Source of the DNA: Corbicula japonica
Taxonomy: Eukaryota; Mollusca; Bivalvia; Venerida; Cyrenidae
Length of the DNA: 64,000 bases
Direction of reading: 5' to 3'
Assembly (NCBI GenBank): GCA_038501625.1
Contig: JAZAYU010000008.1
Span: 1,798,001-1,862,000 of the forward strand
Shown here: one piece after another, positions 23,501 through 38,500 of the stretch
Position numbering within the stretch: position 1 is the first letter of the stretch
How the letters are laid out: each line of letters begins with the position of its first letter
Translations under genes and position numbers: made by a program
The notes under the pieces: model-generated
The model's input: only the letters and a program-made list of their open reading frames with translations
Database searches by the model: none
Told to the model about the DNA's origin: nothing

Positions 23501-26500
23501 GTGGACCCCAACACTGCAATATAACTGAGCTGCAGTGTAAGTCACTACAATCACTACTTGACAGTTAGACTTGCAAATTAAAATATGTCAAACCCCTGTT
23601 CTACTAGACATAGGTTTGTTTGATTATGATTTTCTAAAACCTCTTAAACCTTAAACATTAAACAGTAACAGTATTTGTGTACCTTTCATTATACCTCCAG
23701 TAAGCACACATAGCCACTTTGTCATTAAGGCTCTGAAAATAAATGAATACACAATACACACATCTAGTAAACATAAAGATTTCTATTTCTTCCTTTCTCA
23801 ATGATTTACTGATTTTTGGCATCAAACAAGTCAATAGACAGTCGAAAATAATTACAACTGTTATCTAACAAGATCCAAAATATTAACCTACTGTAAAATT
23901 GCTTTTAAACACCCCTCCCCTAATATACGCCCCCCATCTTATCTTTTAAGGGAAAAAATCTGTTAATCTATATATATAATTCAATATCCATCAGAATCTA
24001 ATAATAAATTAGAAATAATCAATATAAATAATAAGCTCCCTCCTTTCAAAACATGTAACACCCTTGGGACATTTAAAAGGAATTTTACAGTACTTGCATT
24101 TCAAACCAGTAACATTGCAGACAACACTGACAATGAAAACATGTTGTTTTTTTTAAGGCTCTGATCCAAATATATCAGCAGATAAATGGAACCATGCTGA
24201 AGTCAACCATATTTCTACTTCATACTTTTTCTCTTTCATAATTTACTTTTGCTTGTTGTTTTAAGTTAATTTTTTTAATTTGTTTTTTGAGGGAGGTGCA
24301 GGATTTATTCTTATATAAACATTGCAGATTATACATATACATACCATTTTATGGGACAGCCTAAAGGTCATTGGTCTCTTGAGATTTGTTTTGCCATGTG
24401 GCTTCCCTGCAGTGGTAGAGTGCTTCGTCACGGAGGCTGCTATAATGTTGGAGTTGATGGTACGTGTTTCATTAAAGAACCTCTGGGAGTTGTCATCCAG
24501 CGGATCAAGAAGGGCCTCCAGGTTGTTGTAGAACAGGTACGTAACTGTCACATCATCTGTCAACACCACAACAACAACAACAGGTAAGTTACTATCCCAT
24601 TATATGTCAACACACAACAAAAACTACACAGTATTTTAGGACAAATAATACAAACTAGAAATGTGTCCATAGGACACGGATGCCCCCGCTATGCATCGTT
24701 TCCAGATACTAAAGTAAATTATTTGTATTTGTGGCACTGTTGTCTTCTCATTACGGAAATGTCTGTGAAGAAGTTGGTGGTAATGCAATGCAATGTCATA
24801 GTGAACATTTGTGCCAAGTTATTTTGAAATCCCTTCATTCATAAAGAAGTTATAGCCCGAACAAGTAAATTCAAGTTTAAGTAACTGTGACCTTGACCTT
24901 GGACTTACAGGCATGGGTAATGTACGCAACACACCGCCTTGTCATGGTGAACATTTGTGCCAAGTTATTTTGAAAACCCTCCATTCAAAACAAAGTTATA
25001 GCCCGGACAAGTAAATTCTATTTTTAGTAACAGTGACCTTGACCTTGGACCTACAGGCATGGACATGGTACACAACTCACCACCTTGTCATGGTGAACAT
25101 TTCTGCCAAGTTATTTTGAAATTACTATATTCCTAATGTACTTACAACCCTGACAAGAAAATTCTATTTTAGTAACAGTGACCTTGTCCTTGGACCTAGG
25201 CATGGGCATGGTACGGGACACACCATCTTGTCATGATGAACATTTGTGTCAAGTTATTTTGAAATCAATCTATTCCTAACAAAGTTACAGCCCGGACAAG
25301 AGAATTCTATTTTTAGTAACAGTGACCTTGACCTACAGGCATGGGCATGGTACGCGATACACCGCCCTGTCATGGTGAACATTTGTGTCAAGTTATTTTG
25401 AAATCCCTCCATTTATAATGAAGTTACAGCCTGGACAAGAAAATTATATTTTTAGTAACAGTGACCTTGACCTTGGACCTTCAGGCTTGGGTATTGTGCG
25501 GACACACTGCCTTGTCATAGTGAACATTTGTGCCAAGTTATTTTGAAATCCCTCCATTCATAACAAAGTAACAGCCCGGACAAGAGAATTCTATTTTAAG
25601 TGACACTGACCTTGACCTTTAACCTACAGGCATGGGCATGGTACGTGACACATCGCCCTGTCATGGTGAACATTTGTGCCAAGTTATTTTGAAATCCCTC
25701 CATTCATAACAAAGTAACAGCCCGGACAAGAAAATTCTATTTTTAGTAACAGTGACCTTAACCTTGGACCTAAAGGCTTGGGCATGTATGTGACATACCG
25801 TCTTGATATGGTGAACAATTATACCAAGTAATTTAAAAATCCAATAAGAAATAACAAAGTTACAGAGCGGACAGGATTTTGCAAGAAAATTCTATTTTTA
25901 GTAGCAGTGACCTTGACCTTGGACCTACAGTCACGACACACCGCCTTGTTATGGTGAACATTTGTGCCAAGTTATTTTGAAATCCCTCCATTCCAAACAA
26001 AGTTAAGGGCAAAGTGTATATTTTTCTTAACACAAAATGTAAGTGAAAAAGGGGCATAATTTGAAAATATTGGAAGCATGGTTATGGGTCTTGTTGGTTA
26101 TGATGTAGATTTTGATGGTGAAAATATATTTCAAGTTTCAAGGCAGTATCTCAAGTAGTTTTTAAGTTATGGGCAAAATGCACAAAATATAAGAAACAAG
26201 ATATATTCCTATTAAAACTAATGTAAATGGAAGTATCAAAGGGCCATAACTTCTGAACAGAACATGTAAGAGCAAAACCCCACCTTTTTGCAAAACAACA
26301 TATCAGGCCAAGCATTGTGGTAAAGTTTCATCAAATTCCCAGCAGAGGTGTAGGAGGAGTTGCGTTCACAAGATATATTCCTATTAAAACTAATGTAAAT
26401 GGAATTATCAAAGGGCCATAACTTCTGAACAGAACAGGTAAGAGCAAAACCCCACCTTTATGCACAACAACATATCAGGCCAAGCATTGTGGTCAAGTTT

Positions 26501-29500
26501 CATTAAATTCCCACCAGTAGTGTAGGAGGTGTTGCGTTCACAAGATATACTCCTATTAAAACTAATGTAAATGGAAGTATCAAAGGGCAATAACTTCTGA
26601 ACGGAACATGTAAGAGCGAAACCCCACCTTCATGCACAACTACATATCAGGCCAAGCATTGTGGTCAAGTTTCATCAAATTCCGACCAGTAGTGTAGGAG
26701 GAGTTGCGTTCACGAGAATATCGGACGGACGGACGTTCTTACGAACGTCATTTATGTGGCTACTCTATTGTCCTCTCTATTGTTCTTTTAGCCACATAAA
26801 AGAAAAAATAGCCACGTAACAGAACGGAATGAATAGAATTTACCGTTACCATTGTTCTCATAGCCACATAAATGGCGTGGCGTAAGCACGGATGGACGGA
26901 AGGACGGACGGACTGACGGACGTTCTTACGAACGTCATTTATGTGGCTACTCTATTGTCCTCTCTATTGTTCTTTTAGCCACATAAAAGAAAAAATAGCC
27001 ACGTAACAGAACGGAATGAATAGAATTTACCGTTACCATTGTTCTCATAGCCACATAAATGGCGTGGCGTAAGCACGGAAGGACGGACGGACAGGAGCAA
27101 CTCTTAATGCCCGTCGCCATTTCATGGCGGGGGCATAAAAAATATTTTAATTTGAACATTTACATATACAACTATTAGCATTTCGATAGAAAGAGATCCA
27201 GATAAGCTGGCATATCTGTGTGACCTACAATGTTCACTTTTAGATATTAAAGGTTATTTCTGACCAAGAAGTGAACAATTGCTCTTGTGTTCTATGCTTG
27301 AAGGCTTCAATTTAAATGTCAGTAAATCTCTTGAAAAGTACTTTCTATTATATCTTAGTACAGCTAAGATGATCTCAAATATTTGCTAACCTTGAGCTGT
27401 GATTCCTGACACAGAATCCATGGGTAATGTGAACTCATGGTAACCATCTCCCATACTCTTCTCATACTGCATGATGGGTAATTTAAGGTCAACAGCTGAC
27501 CTTGACCTTGCAGCCATCTTGATTACACTCACCTCCATCACTGAAAATCATAATGGAAGCTAAGTAAACACTTGAGAAAACTGGATTTAAAATTACACTT
27601 TTTTATTTAGTAGCTGTTTTTTATCAACACCTCACATCCTGAGAATTAATCTTTTCCAACAAAGTTCTAGCAGAATTGAAACTAGTGATACATTCACTAC
27701 AGCAAATCTAATTCAGTATAAAATTACTATGATAAAATGTGAAAATACATCTCCAAATTACTTTCTTCATTACACTATCTCACAAATTGGTTAAAATACA
27801 TTAAAAGATTATCACAAGCTTTTTTATACCCCAAAGTAGAAATAAGTTAAACTTTAACTAGATTGTTTATAAAAGTTGCTGAAAATAATAATAATATAAG
27901 GTTTAGAATATTATTACTTAATTGGAGATTATTATCTACCAATGTTTTCTTCTGTTGACGAAACAGTTTCTGCCTTGTCCATTGTTGCAGCAACTTCTAG
28001 TGCCATCTGTTCAAGGGAGACAATAATTGAAGTAGCTGACTTCTTGCGCTCCTCGTGCATCATCTCCCGCCATGAACCTCTCTGAGTGGCGTTCAACAAT
28101 CCACTTCCTGTCTTAACCAATTCCTAAAATACCAATGTGTTGTTAATTTTCACACCACAAAGAATTCTTTTAAATGTTTTAATTACACAGTTTGTGAAAC
28201 AGGCAGTTTTTATAAAACATATTACTGGTAGATGAATTTGGCAGCTTGGCCAAAATTTAAACTAGATGGATGTACAGATTAAAAATATATTGCCTCTGTA
28301 AACTTTGTCAGAATAACAAAAATCTAAGATAAAAAGTAAGAATAACTCTGTCAGATGTGGTCATATAAAGTGATGTCTGATGGGACAAACATAGAGATTC
28401 TATGCACAGGGTTTTCAAAAGCTTTCAAAACTAAGAGTCATTTAACTCTTTATACTCATAGATATACCTTATTTGAATGGGTAAACAGTTATTTCTGGCA
28501 AAAACCAGAGTAGATACTGCTGCTTTGACTGTTTTTCAATGTGAGTTGTTCCTACTATTTCCTACTGAATCAAAAGTGTAAATATTGAAAATAATGGTTT
28601 TCTGTTTATGTGAATTTGCCAAGACAATTAATATTAAAGAATAATGCAGACATCTTAAATACAAAAGACAAATCATTAATGAATTTAACTTTCAAAAAAC
28701 CTAGGTTATTTCCATTTTCCCCACTGTAAATATAGTGATGCTTTCATTCCTACAAATTCAAGTGCTGAACATAAAGATCATGTACAAACAAAATAATGAT
28801 TTACTGTTGTGAAGCTCTGTACTTTCTCTCGTTTCACTTCTCTTGGCATATCTTCACTGAGCTCTTTCTTCATTTTGTCCACCAGCCCTGGAATGACCTT
28901 GACACTGGTCTTTCTCAAGTCACCGGGGCCAAGGGTCTTTCCCCTCATCTTACTGTTCAGTTTTGTTACAGTTTCTCCTGCTGGTTTATTCTGGACCAAC
29001 TAATGTAATAAAATATACACTGTAAAATATGCTCCCCAGCCCAAAATCATAAAACTAAAACTGGAGACCAGTCTCAAATCTCAAGCTTCTGATGCTAGAG
29101 ATTTAAGACTGGTCTCCAATCTCAGTTTTATGATCATGGACACAGGACTCGTATGTGGGTTGACTGTAAGTATCATAATAAAAAAGAAACTCACACATGT
29201 AGATTTTTCTGCATGTTATGCTTGAAAAAACCATAAAGAATGAATATCTCTCGATTTCTATTTGCTTTACATTTTCCCCCTGATTATTGTGGTGCAAAAC
29301 AGTTTGAAGCAAACACCTTCAGTTATTTTTACCCTTTCATCCATGTGTACAATTTAATGACACAGGTGAACAGTGTTGATCAAGATCAGCCAGCACATCC
29401 ATGCCATCTGATCAGGATCTGCACTGTTCCCTTTTTGATTTATAAGGTTAATTTCTGACTAAAAAGCAAACAGTGCAGATCCTGATCAGACAGCATGGAT

Positions 29501-32500
29501 ATGCTTTTTAACACGTGTCAACCATGTAATCTGGTAACACACTATTAACAAATTATTATTTATTGCTTTTGAAGCATCACAAAAGGTGTTAAAACTACTT
29601 GAAAACTATTGAGTAACTCATTTCTTAAAATTTGATTACATTTTGAAAAGACTTTGGTAAATAAAATTCTTAGTATGATTCAAAATAGAAATAACTTGGT
29701 TTGGAAATGATCTGCAAGTAATAACAAAGTATCTGTTTAAGGATAATTGTCATTGTCATTTTGCAATATCAAGAAATGATCTGAAACAACAATCACAACA
29801 ATCTGAGATCCAGAGAAATGCCACTATTGAGACCACTGATAAAATGGCCAAATGGTCTTAAAAGTGGGGCGGTCATAATTTTGCCATAGACAATAATGCA
29901 AAACTTATAAAAAGACAAAAAAGTAATAGTCTTATTATTGAGGTGGTCTTTACTTTGTATTATACTGTATTCTAGCTTTGGAAAACTGACCATTTGATTG
30001 ACTTCCTCCAACCACAAGGAGACACAATCAGAGAAATCTGGTGATCCAACCCACTTCCCTTGTTTCCCACACTGCCATGCAACATAACCTGTAACGAGAA
30101 ACTGTTGTATGCTGTAGATCTGTTTGTCTGTTTCATATCAGGATTTAACCCTTTACCAGATGGGATATGGGTTATTTTTGGGAAAACAGTGCAGATCCAG
30201 ATCAGCCAACACATCTGATCAGGATCTACAACGTTTGCTCTTTGGTTTATAAGGATAATTCTGACCTAGAAGTAAACAGTGTAGATCCTGATGAGACAGC
30301 ACAGATGTGCCAGCAGATCTGAATCTTCACAGGTCACACATTAGATCAAACCTCTACATATGGTGTAAATGTTTAGGATTTTGCAGTATGTGGTTGAGCT
30401 CATTCACAAGCCTTATCCCTGACCCATCTAAGTTTGTGAAATCTGAGATAGCTCATTGTTGTTTAGAGCGATGATTTGTTATTAGATATGACTGTTATCC
30501 AATGGGCAAACAGTGCAGATCCTGATCATCTGAAACATCTGTGTTGTCTGATCAGGATCTGCACTGATCGTTTTTGTTTCAATAGGTTACTGTTATTTTC
30601 TTTACTTTTTACTCTATCGATATCCCAATTATCACTTGCCAACAATAGTAGCTCCAACTCTGTCCCAACATCTGTGTTGTCTTATCAGAATCTACACTGG
30701 TCACTTCTTGTTCAGAAACTACCTAATAAATCTTAAAGGGAAAAGTGTAGATCCAGATCAGATGGCATTGATGATCTGGATCTATTATGTTCATCCATGC
30801 TATAAAAGTCATACCCCATAAAGTGAAGGGTCAAAGTACCAGTAACTATTCTGATATCTGTATGTGTGAAAGTACAGCAGAACAAACAGTACATATTCTA
30901 CAGTAGTAATCCAAAATAATAAATCCCATTAGGAGACTGAACAGGTGTTATAATACAAACAATCCAGAGGTAGTTTTATGTAATAAATTGTAATACTTGA
31001 TTAATAGAGCTTAAAATATTGTCAATTTAATGGGCCTGCAGTGTGATTTATAATGTACACAGATGTTACAATGTTGCAAGTACAGTTTAGGGAGTTCTTA
31101 CACCGATTCCTAACTAATGGGGAGAAAAGGTAATTAGTGAACGGTAATTAAACAGGTGAAGTTCTTACATTACAAATGTATCACGCCATCTGTGCTTATC
31201 ACACTGGATCAGATCTTACTGTAAATCTATCAGTTTATTATTTGCAGGGAAAATAATTACCGCTCATTCCACTAGGACAGTCATAATATCGGATTTCCCC
31301 AGCAGAAGTCTTCATCCACAGTAGACCATCTTTCTCCACTTCATCACACCACTTCTCATTCTTCCATTTCTCAGTACGACCATCTTTATGTCCTTCATTA
31401 TCCTTACTTGTGCTTCTTTCTGCCTCTGTGCTTGTTACCATGGCAACAGTAGTGACCTGCTCCAAGGTCGTTGTCGGGTTGACATCATAGGTAGGATGGC
31501 TTTTCTCATTTGGATCGGAATTATCATGATAATCATGGTCTAGAAGAAAAAAAGACAGAATGTATTAATATATCTTTGCAGTCATGAAAGACATGTATTC
31601 ATCATTCAATAGCAAATTAAATACAATTACCCTGCAAATTAATTTTTAACCAAATAAACAGGATAATTTAAGTACAATGAATACAGAAAATTCAATTAAT
31701 TCTTTTATTTTTAAGCAATTTCAACCAGCATTTACCTCTTTCAATTACTAAATTGCAGTATTGTAAACATTGAACAAATTTTCTAAATTCCAGTTTTGCA
31801 CAGACATTTTTGAAATTGAACCTGCACTCCACACCAATCCCAAATATGAATCTCAACATTCAGTTGCATTACTTTGGCTGAAAATTCAAGGAAGGCTAAA
31901 ATCATTTACAGTCAGAAGTCTTTGCAAAGTTATTTTTTTACCCCATATATACAGGTTTTATCGCATCATACAGTGTAGATCCATATCATTTGGTATACCT
32001 TGCCATCTGATCAGGGTCTACACTGCTTACTTTTTTAATTAGGTACTATTTCTGTCCAAAAAGCAAGCAGTTCAGATCCAGATCAGACACCATGGATGTT
32101 ATAGCTGAAAATTGGGTCTATGCTGTTTGCACATGCGATAAAACTGGTATATATAGAATAAGAATTAAGGAAAGAGATTCACAAGTGGAAACATAAAATT
32201 AATAAAAAATGCACCAAATATCTCTGGAATTTCGAAATCATGTTTAGTTTCTGACTAAAATAATGCTTCATTACTGATTCAGATAAACAAAGGCTGTGTT
32301 CATATCCTGTAGCAGTGAACAAATCAGGAACTTTTCCAATCAAACTAGGGGAACAATGAACAGGGAAAATAAACTTCAAGAGCTATTATGATTCACAGAC
32401 AGGATTTTTGCATTTCAACTGCTAATTACAGTAGCACACTGTGCAAAAACTATTTTTACTTATTAAAAGCTGATCAATTCAATTGTTGTTTTCTAGGAAA

Positions 32501-35500
32501 ATATATTTTTTATTATATCCTGATATCAATTCAATTGTTGTTTTCTAGGAAAATATATTTTTCAGTACATCCTGATAACTGAAAGTGGTTTCTATCTTTT
32601 TTTAAGCGCTGGTATTAAATCAAGTACTGACATAAGCCCAACACGATTTACACTTTGGTTCATCAGCATATTGTTCTAGTTTATCTTTTATCCTGTCTGC
32701 AGTATCCTACTCAGTATTTTGCTGACATGGTCGCCAAGGTAGCACTCAAAGCAAGGAGTAAGATGTAGTGCTAAACCTTGCTAAAATCCCCCCACCTCCT
32801 TATGAACATAATTTTGTTTTTCTTACAACTGGGCCCAAGATCATAAAACTAAATCTCAAGCATCTGATTGGCTGAAATGGCAACTGGTCACCACTTCAGC
32901 TAATCAGATGCTTGAGATTTGAGACTGATCTCCAATCTCAGTATTAGGATCTTGGGTCCAGAACAACAAATACTAGTATTGTTTTTTTTGTGGATTTTCC
33001 AGAATATTTAGAAGAAGACCTTAGAATGATCATGAAATTTTTTTTGATTCAGGTGGGAGACAACTCCTTAAGCACATTCTAATTTTCTAGACTGCTTCAT
33101 GCCCTTGAATAATCCTGCATTAGAGGTCAGGCCAGGGTGACCACAAACAATGAAAACCCCAAACACGCCAAAAGGAAAAGGCTTAATAATCAAATGATTG
33201 TTATAAACAGTGACTATAACAGTTCATTACTAATATCAGGAGGGATTGCCTGTGAAATCTTGAAATCCACCCTAAAGACTGGTTAATTTATGGGTCAATC
33301 TTAACAAGTTCTGTTGGGACCCTTACCCAGTGCAGAATAATACTGTATTTTTAATGTGTCTATATTAAACAATAATACATCATAAACAACAGATTTTGTG
33401 TAAAAAGACCTTATAGATCCTAAATAACATTTCAAAATAAATCTTGTCATAATACTTGTAAAGAACTTATTGTGAAGACTAAAAAGGGGTAAGGCTGCAG
33501 GATTACAGGAATAAACAGGTAAACTTGCTCCATGCATTACATCAACATACTTATGTAAGTGAACATGCGAACTATCTCTTAACTAAACTGATGAAAGTTA
33601 ACTTAAGCCCTTAGCCCATTGAACACTGTTTTAATGAGTACCTTGCCTTTTCAAACAATGTAGACTCGGATCAGCCCACATAATTATGTGTGCCCTTTGA
33701 TCAGATTCAACACTGTCTACAAAACTTCAAAACAATTCTAAAGCATAAATTCAGTGTGCCAGAATAATGACCCACTTACTCCATATGGTTTTGATCACAT
33801 GTGCAACCAGTGTAGATCCAGCTTGCACATCAATGCCAACTGATCTGGATCTACACTGGTCACTTCTTCGTTCAAAATAACCTAATAAATTTGAAACAAA
33901 CAATGTAGATCCTGATCAGACTCGACAGATGTGCCAGCTGATCTGGACCTACACTGTTAACCCATCGGATAACAGCCATATCCCATGGAGTAAATAGTTA
34001 AAAGGGCTCACCATTAAAGTTGTTCAGTGGGTTAACAGTTTGGAGTTAAGTTATTACCTTGTTCACAATAATATTGAACCTCTATGTACTTTTTGGTATC
34101 TGGACACGGGTCACCAAACAGATCATTGCTTGCTCTAAACGTGCAGTTTCTCTGATTGTCACATCTGTGGGTAACATACAAAAGACACAACTAATCACTG
34201 CCATGCTAAATAAAACAAAAATAACTAGAAACTTAAAGTTAATGATCAGTTGATAAACAGGGGTGGGGGAAGGGGACATGCTTGTTTCACCCACTGAAGA
34301 CGAGGTTATGTGTGTGTGTAACGAGCAGATGGGGGAGGGGCGCTGTCGATCATGTGGATGCTATATAAATATGTATATGCAAGAGTTTGTCCAAAGACCC
34401 ATGAAACTACATTCAGAATATAAGCCAGAGCGCCTTGCAAACTACATTTCATTTCCTTCCAGCATAGTCATAAAATTCTTATTTGACCGAAACATTGTGA
34501 ACCTGGAAGGATACTTCCTTTGTAAAAATTCTGTCACGAATAAAGCATTGCCTTATTGAACCCCAGCCATCCCTTTGCACCTCACTGATCTAAATCTCAG
34601 TTGAAATAACAAACATCAAACAATTGCATCAACCAAAATAAAAACAATTTAAGTCTACATCTTAGGGCACATTTTAAATGCTACAAGTAAATGACACCAC
34701 AACATTATACACCATGCTACAGGTTTACAAAAACATATAAACAAAACAGACTGATATAACCTCAAACAATTTAACTTGTCGTATGTTTGGGCCTAGAACA
34801 ATTAGAATTCTTGCAAAACTGTAAATGGAATATTCCAACATTAACCCTTTACTTCCTTATCTTTACTTATCTCATGTGTGAAAAGTGAATATTAAGATCA
34901 GCTGGCATATCTGTTCTGTCTGATCAGGATCCACAGAAATAACTTTATTAATCAAATGTGAACAGTGTAGATCCTAATCTGATCTGGATCCACAAGTTTT
35001 GTACCCGTAATAAAACCCTTATATATGGAGTTATGGGTCTGTCCAACATCTTAATCTGCGACATCCAAACAGTAAGTGAAGTTTTATTTTAAAGTAGAAA
35101 TGACAAAAAACTATTAAGTAAATGATGACATCTTGATCCGGAAATTTGAAGCTTTCATTTGATGTCAATTTGATTGAATCAAATATGTTATGAAATTCTG
35201 GTATGCTGGTTTTATTACCATAGTAAAATACTATTTGGCATATCATGTGTTTAGAAATGTAATGCATTTATTATCTCACTACTGATCTAGACAGCAGCTA
35301 TTTTAAAAATTCATGGAAGTTTCTTTTTATAATTACTTGCAAAACCAAATAGCTTAAATGCCTAAAGAAATCTTACACCCTTTATAAATAATGTTACTTT
35401 TATGATACAAACAAATGCAGTTTATGTAAAAAAAAAGTTCCATGTGGCGTAACAGCTAAAAAACTAAAACATTTTGAACAACACAGATTTTTGTTTCTAA

Positions 35501-38500
35501 CCAAAATATTGTAAATGTTATTGTATGTACAAGATTTTAGTTTATATATTTAAATATATGGTCACGCTGAGCTCAGCGTTATGTTCGTTTGCCAAAATAT
35601 GTAAGGCAAACAGTAAATGATAAGAATGCATTATCCTAGGCAAATGTTGACAATTTAACATTTTATTCTTAGATACAGCTTACATCCCATATGCCAACAG
35701 AGTAGATTGAGATCAGCCTGTACATCCATGCAGCCTGATCAAGATCAACAATATTTGCTTCCTTGCAGTCAGATCAGAATCTAAAATATTTCCTTCCTTC
35801 CTGGTCAGAAATAACCTAATAAATCTAAAATCAAACAGTGTAGATCTCCAGTAGATTGCAAACAGTGTAGATCTCCAGTAGATTGCAAACAGTGTAGATC
35901 TCCAGTAGATTGCAAACAGTGTAGATCTCCAGTAGATTGCAAGCAGTGTAGATCTCCAGTAGATTGCAAGCAGTGTAGATCTCCAGTAGACTGCAAACAG
36001 TGTAGATCTCCAGTAGATTGCAAACAGTGTAGATCTCCAGTAGATTGCAAGCAGTGTAGATCTCCAGTAGATTGCAAGCAGTGTAGATCTCCAGTAGATT
36101 GCAAACAGTGTAAATCTCCAGTAGATTGCACGGATGCTTAGGCTGATCCAGATACACTGATCGCGTATTACATAAAAGAAATTTCCATGGATTAAAATGC
36201 TGCTATTTTGCTGAATTTATGCTGCAAAAACATCTGGTGACATAAATGACTAACAACACACCTCTGTCCTTATTCATAAACATGAATTATTTTTATGAGA
36301 TAGTATGATTTAAATTTATTGTCACTTTAATGGCAAACTAAGACATCAAATAAAACATGAATAAGAACGATATTAACATTTCTACAGACATAATAACTGC
36401 TATTGTTTTAAACATATGTAGACCAACCAAAACTGGATTTAAAGAGAAGAAAAAAATCAAATATCAAACATTTCAATCATCTCCTGTTAAATGAATCAAT
36501 ACTCAAGAAATTAGTGATCTGTAAAATTATCTTATTCCCCAAATTGAAAAAGAGAGTCTTCATTTTCAATTTTTCTGTTTTTTGCTGTGACTCAGTATTT
36601 AAAATCTGTCAAACAAAGCCAGTCAATCACGAAATGTGACAAAATGTCTTAAACAACGACAAACACATCTCCGACTTCAATTACTTCACAGCGAACCATA
36701 CTATAACCCTGGGCTGGAATTTCTTTGTCTGATGGGAAAATTAAATCAGGAAAATCCTGGACAGTTCCTTGCAGACACAAAGAACAATGCTGTCAAAGAA
36801 TGCCTAATGAATCCAAAAATAGTATCCCTTAATTCCAATAATTTTAGAGATTAAGGGCTTTTCATTTTCTCCTAGCACTTTGGCTGATATTAGCAAGACA
36901 TAAAAATGAGAAGTTTGTCCCCAAGAATTCTGTAACAGACTTTGTAATTATCTCCGCACATGCAAGCTTCCGTCAAGGGTGTCTAACAATGTGTCAGAAC
37001 AAAGGAGAAATTCCTTGTAATGTGTGCACTTTTTAATGTCTGCTCACTTGTTTATGTCTCGGAACACAACTGGAATATGCTATTAACTGCATATTTGGCT
37101 AATTATTTTCTCCAATCTGAGCCAGTCCAAAACAATTTCAAGTTAAAAGGAATATTTTGGAGAAATTTACTAAATGAATAGCGAATAACCTACATATAGT
37201 TATATATGTGTTTTAACAAATGTCAGACCAGTGCAGATCCAGATCAACTGGCCCATCAGGATCTGCACAGTTCACTTTTAGGTCAGAAGCAACCTAAATT
37301 CAAACAAGAGGGTCCATAGGACCCTGGGTCGCTCACCTGTCAACAACTGGTCAATGCAAGCAAGAGTTGTGTGCAAGTGTGGTAAAATCAAGTCAAACAA
37401 GAGGGCCATGATGGCCCTGAATCGCTCACCTGAGTATTAAACTCAAGTTATTAACCAGAAACTGAATTTTTATTTTTAGCAACAGTGACCTTGATCACAG
37501 ACACGTGGGTAGCAATCCCAATTTGTCTCTTGTAATAAGCTACCCATATACCAAGTTTGGAGTCAATATGCCAAAGCAAACTCAAGTTATTAAGTGGAAA
37601 CTGAATTTCTATTTTTAGCAACTGTGACCTTAACCTTGATCAGAGACACCTGGGTAGCAATCCCAAGCTGCCGTTTGATATAAGCTACTCATACACCAAG
37701 TGTGGAGTCAAAAGGCCTAAGCAAACTCAAGTAATTGAGCAAAGACTGAATTTCAATCTTTAGCAATAGTGACCTTGACCTTGATCACAGACACCTGGGT
37801 AGCAACCCCAAGCTGCCGTTTGATATAAGCTACCCATACACCAAGTTTGGAGTCAATAGGCCTAAGCAAACTCAAGTAATTGAGCAAAGACCGAATTTCT
37901 ATTTTTAGCAACAGTGACCTTGACCTTGATCACAGACACCTGGGTGGCAACCCCAAGCTGCCTTTTGATATAAGCTACCCATACACCAAGTTTGGAGTCA
38001 ATAGGCCTAAGCAAACTCAAGTAATTGAGCAAAGACTGAATTTCAATCTTTAGCAATAGTGACCTTGACCTTGATCACAGACACCTGGGTAGCAACCCCA
38101 AGCTGCCGTTTGATATAAGTTTCCCATACACCAAGTTTGGAGTCAATAACCCTAAGCAAACTCAAGTAATTGAGCAACGACTGAATTTCTATTTTTAGCA
38201 GCAGTGACCTTGACCTTGACCCTGTGGTCATGATTTGAACAACTTTTGTAGACATCAGTGCCAGGATGCTTCAGGACAAATTTGGTTAAAATCCATCAAG
38301 TGGTTTCAGAGGAGATGTTGTTTAAAGGAAATTGTTGACGGACGACGGACGCCGGACGCCGGACAAAGACGGGTCACAATAGCTCACCATGAGCCTATGG
38401 CTCAGGTGAGCTAAAAATAAAGCTGCTATTGTGGAGAGAATGTTAAAATAGCTTACTTTGGCTCTTTCAAGGGCCATAACTCTGGAACCCATTATGGAAT

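Noticed and set aside
24351..24587. + strand open frames over ADGRL exon 9
   Set aside because: Shadow of the exon on the opposite strand.
35805..36157. Two 108-residue repetitive frames, and a CRISPR-like look
   Set aside because: 27-bp direct repeats with no spacers, derived from an FB1 element. The frames are open only because 27 is a multiple of three.
36636..36854. 72-residue + strand frame between the alternative lectin exons
   Set aside because: Checked as a possible further lectin exon. No SUEL motif (no FGDPCP or ANYGR) on either strand.
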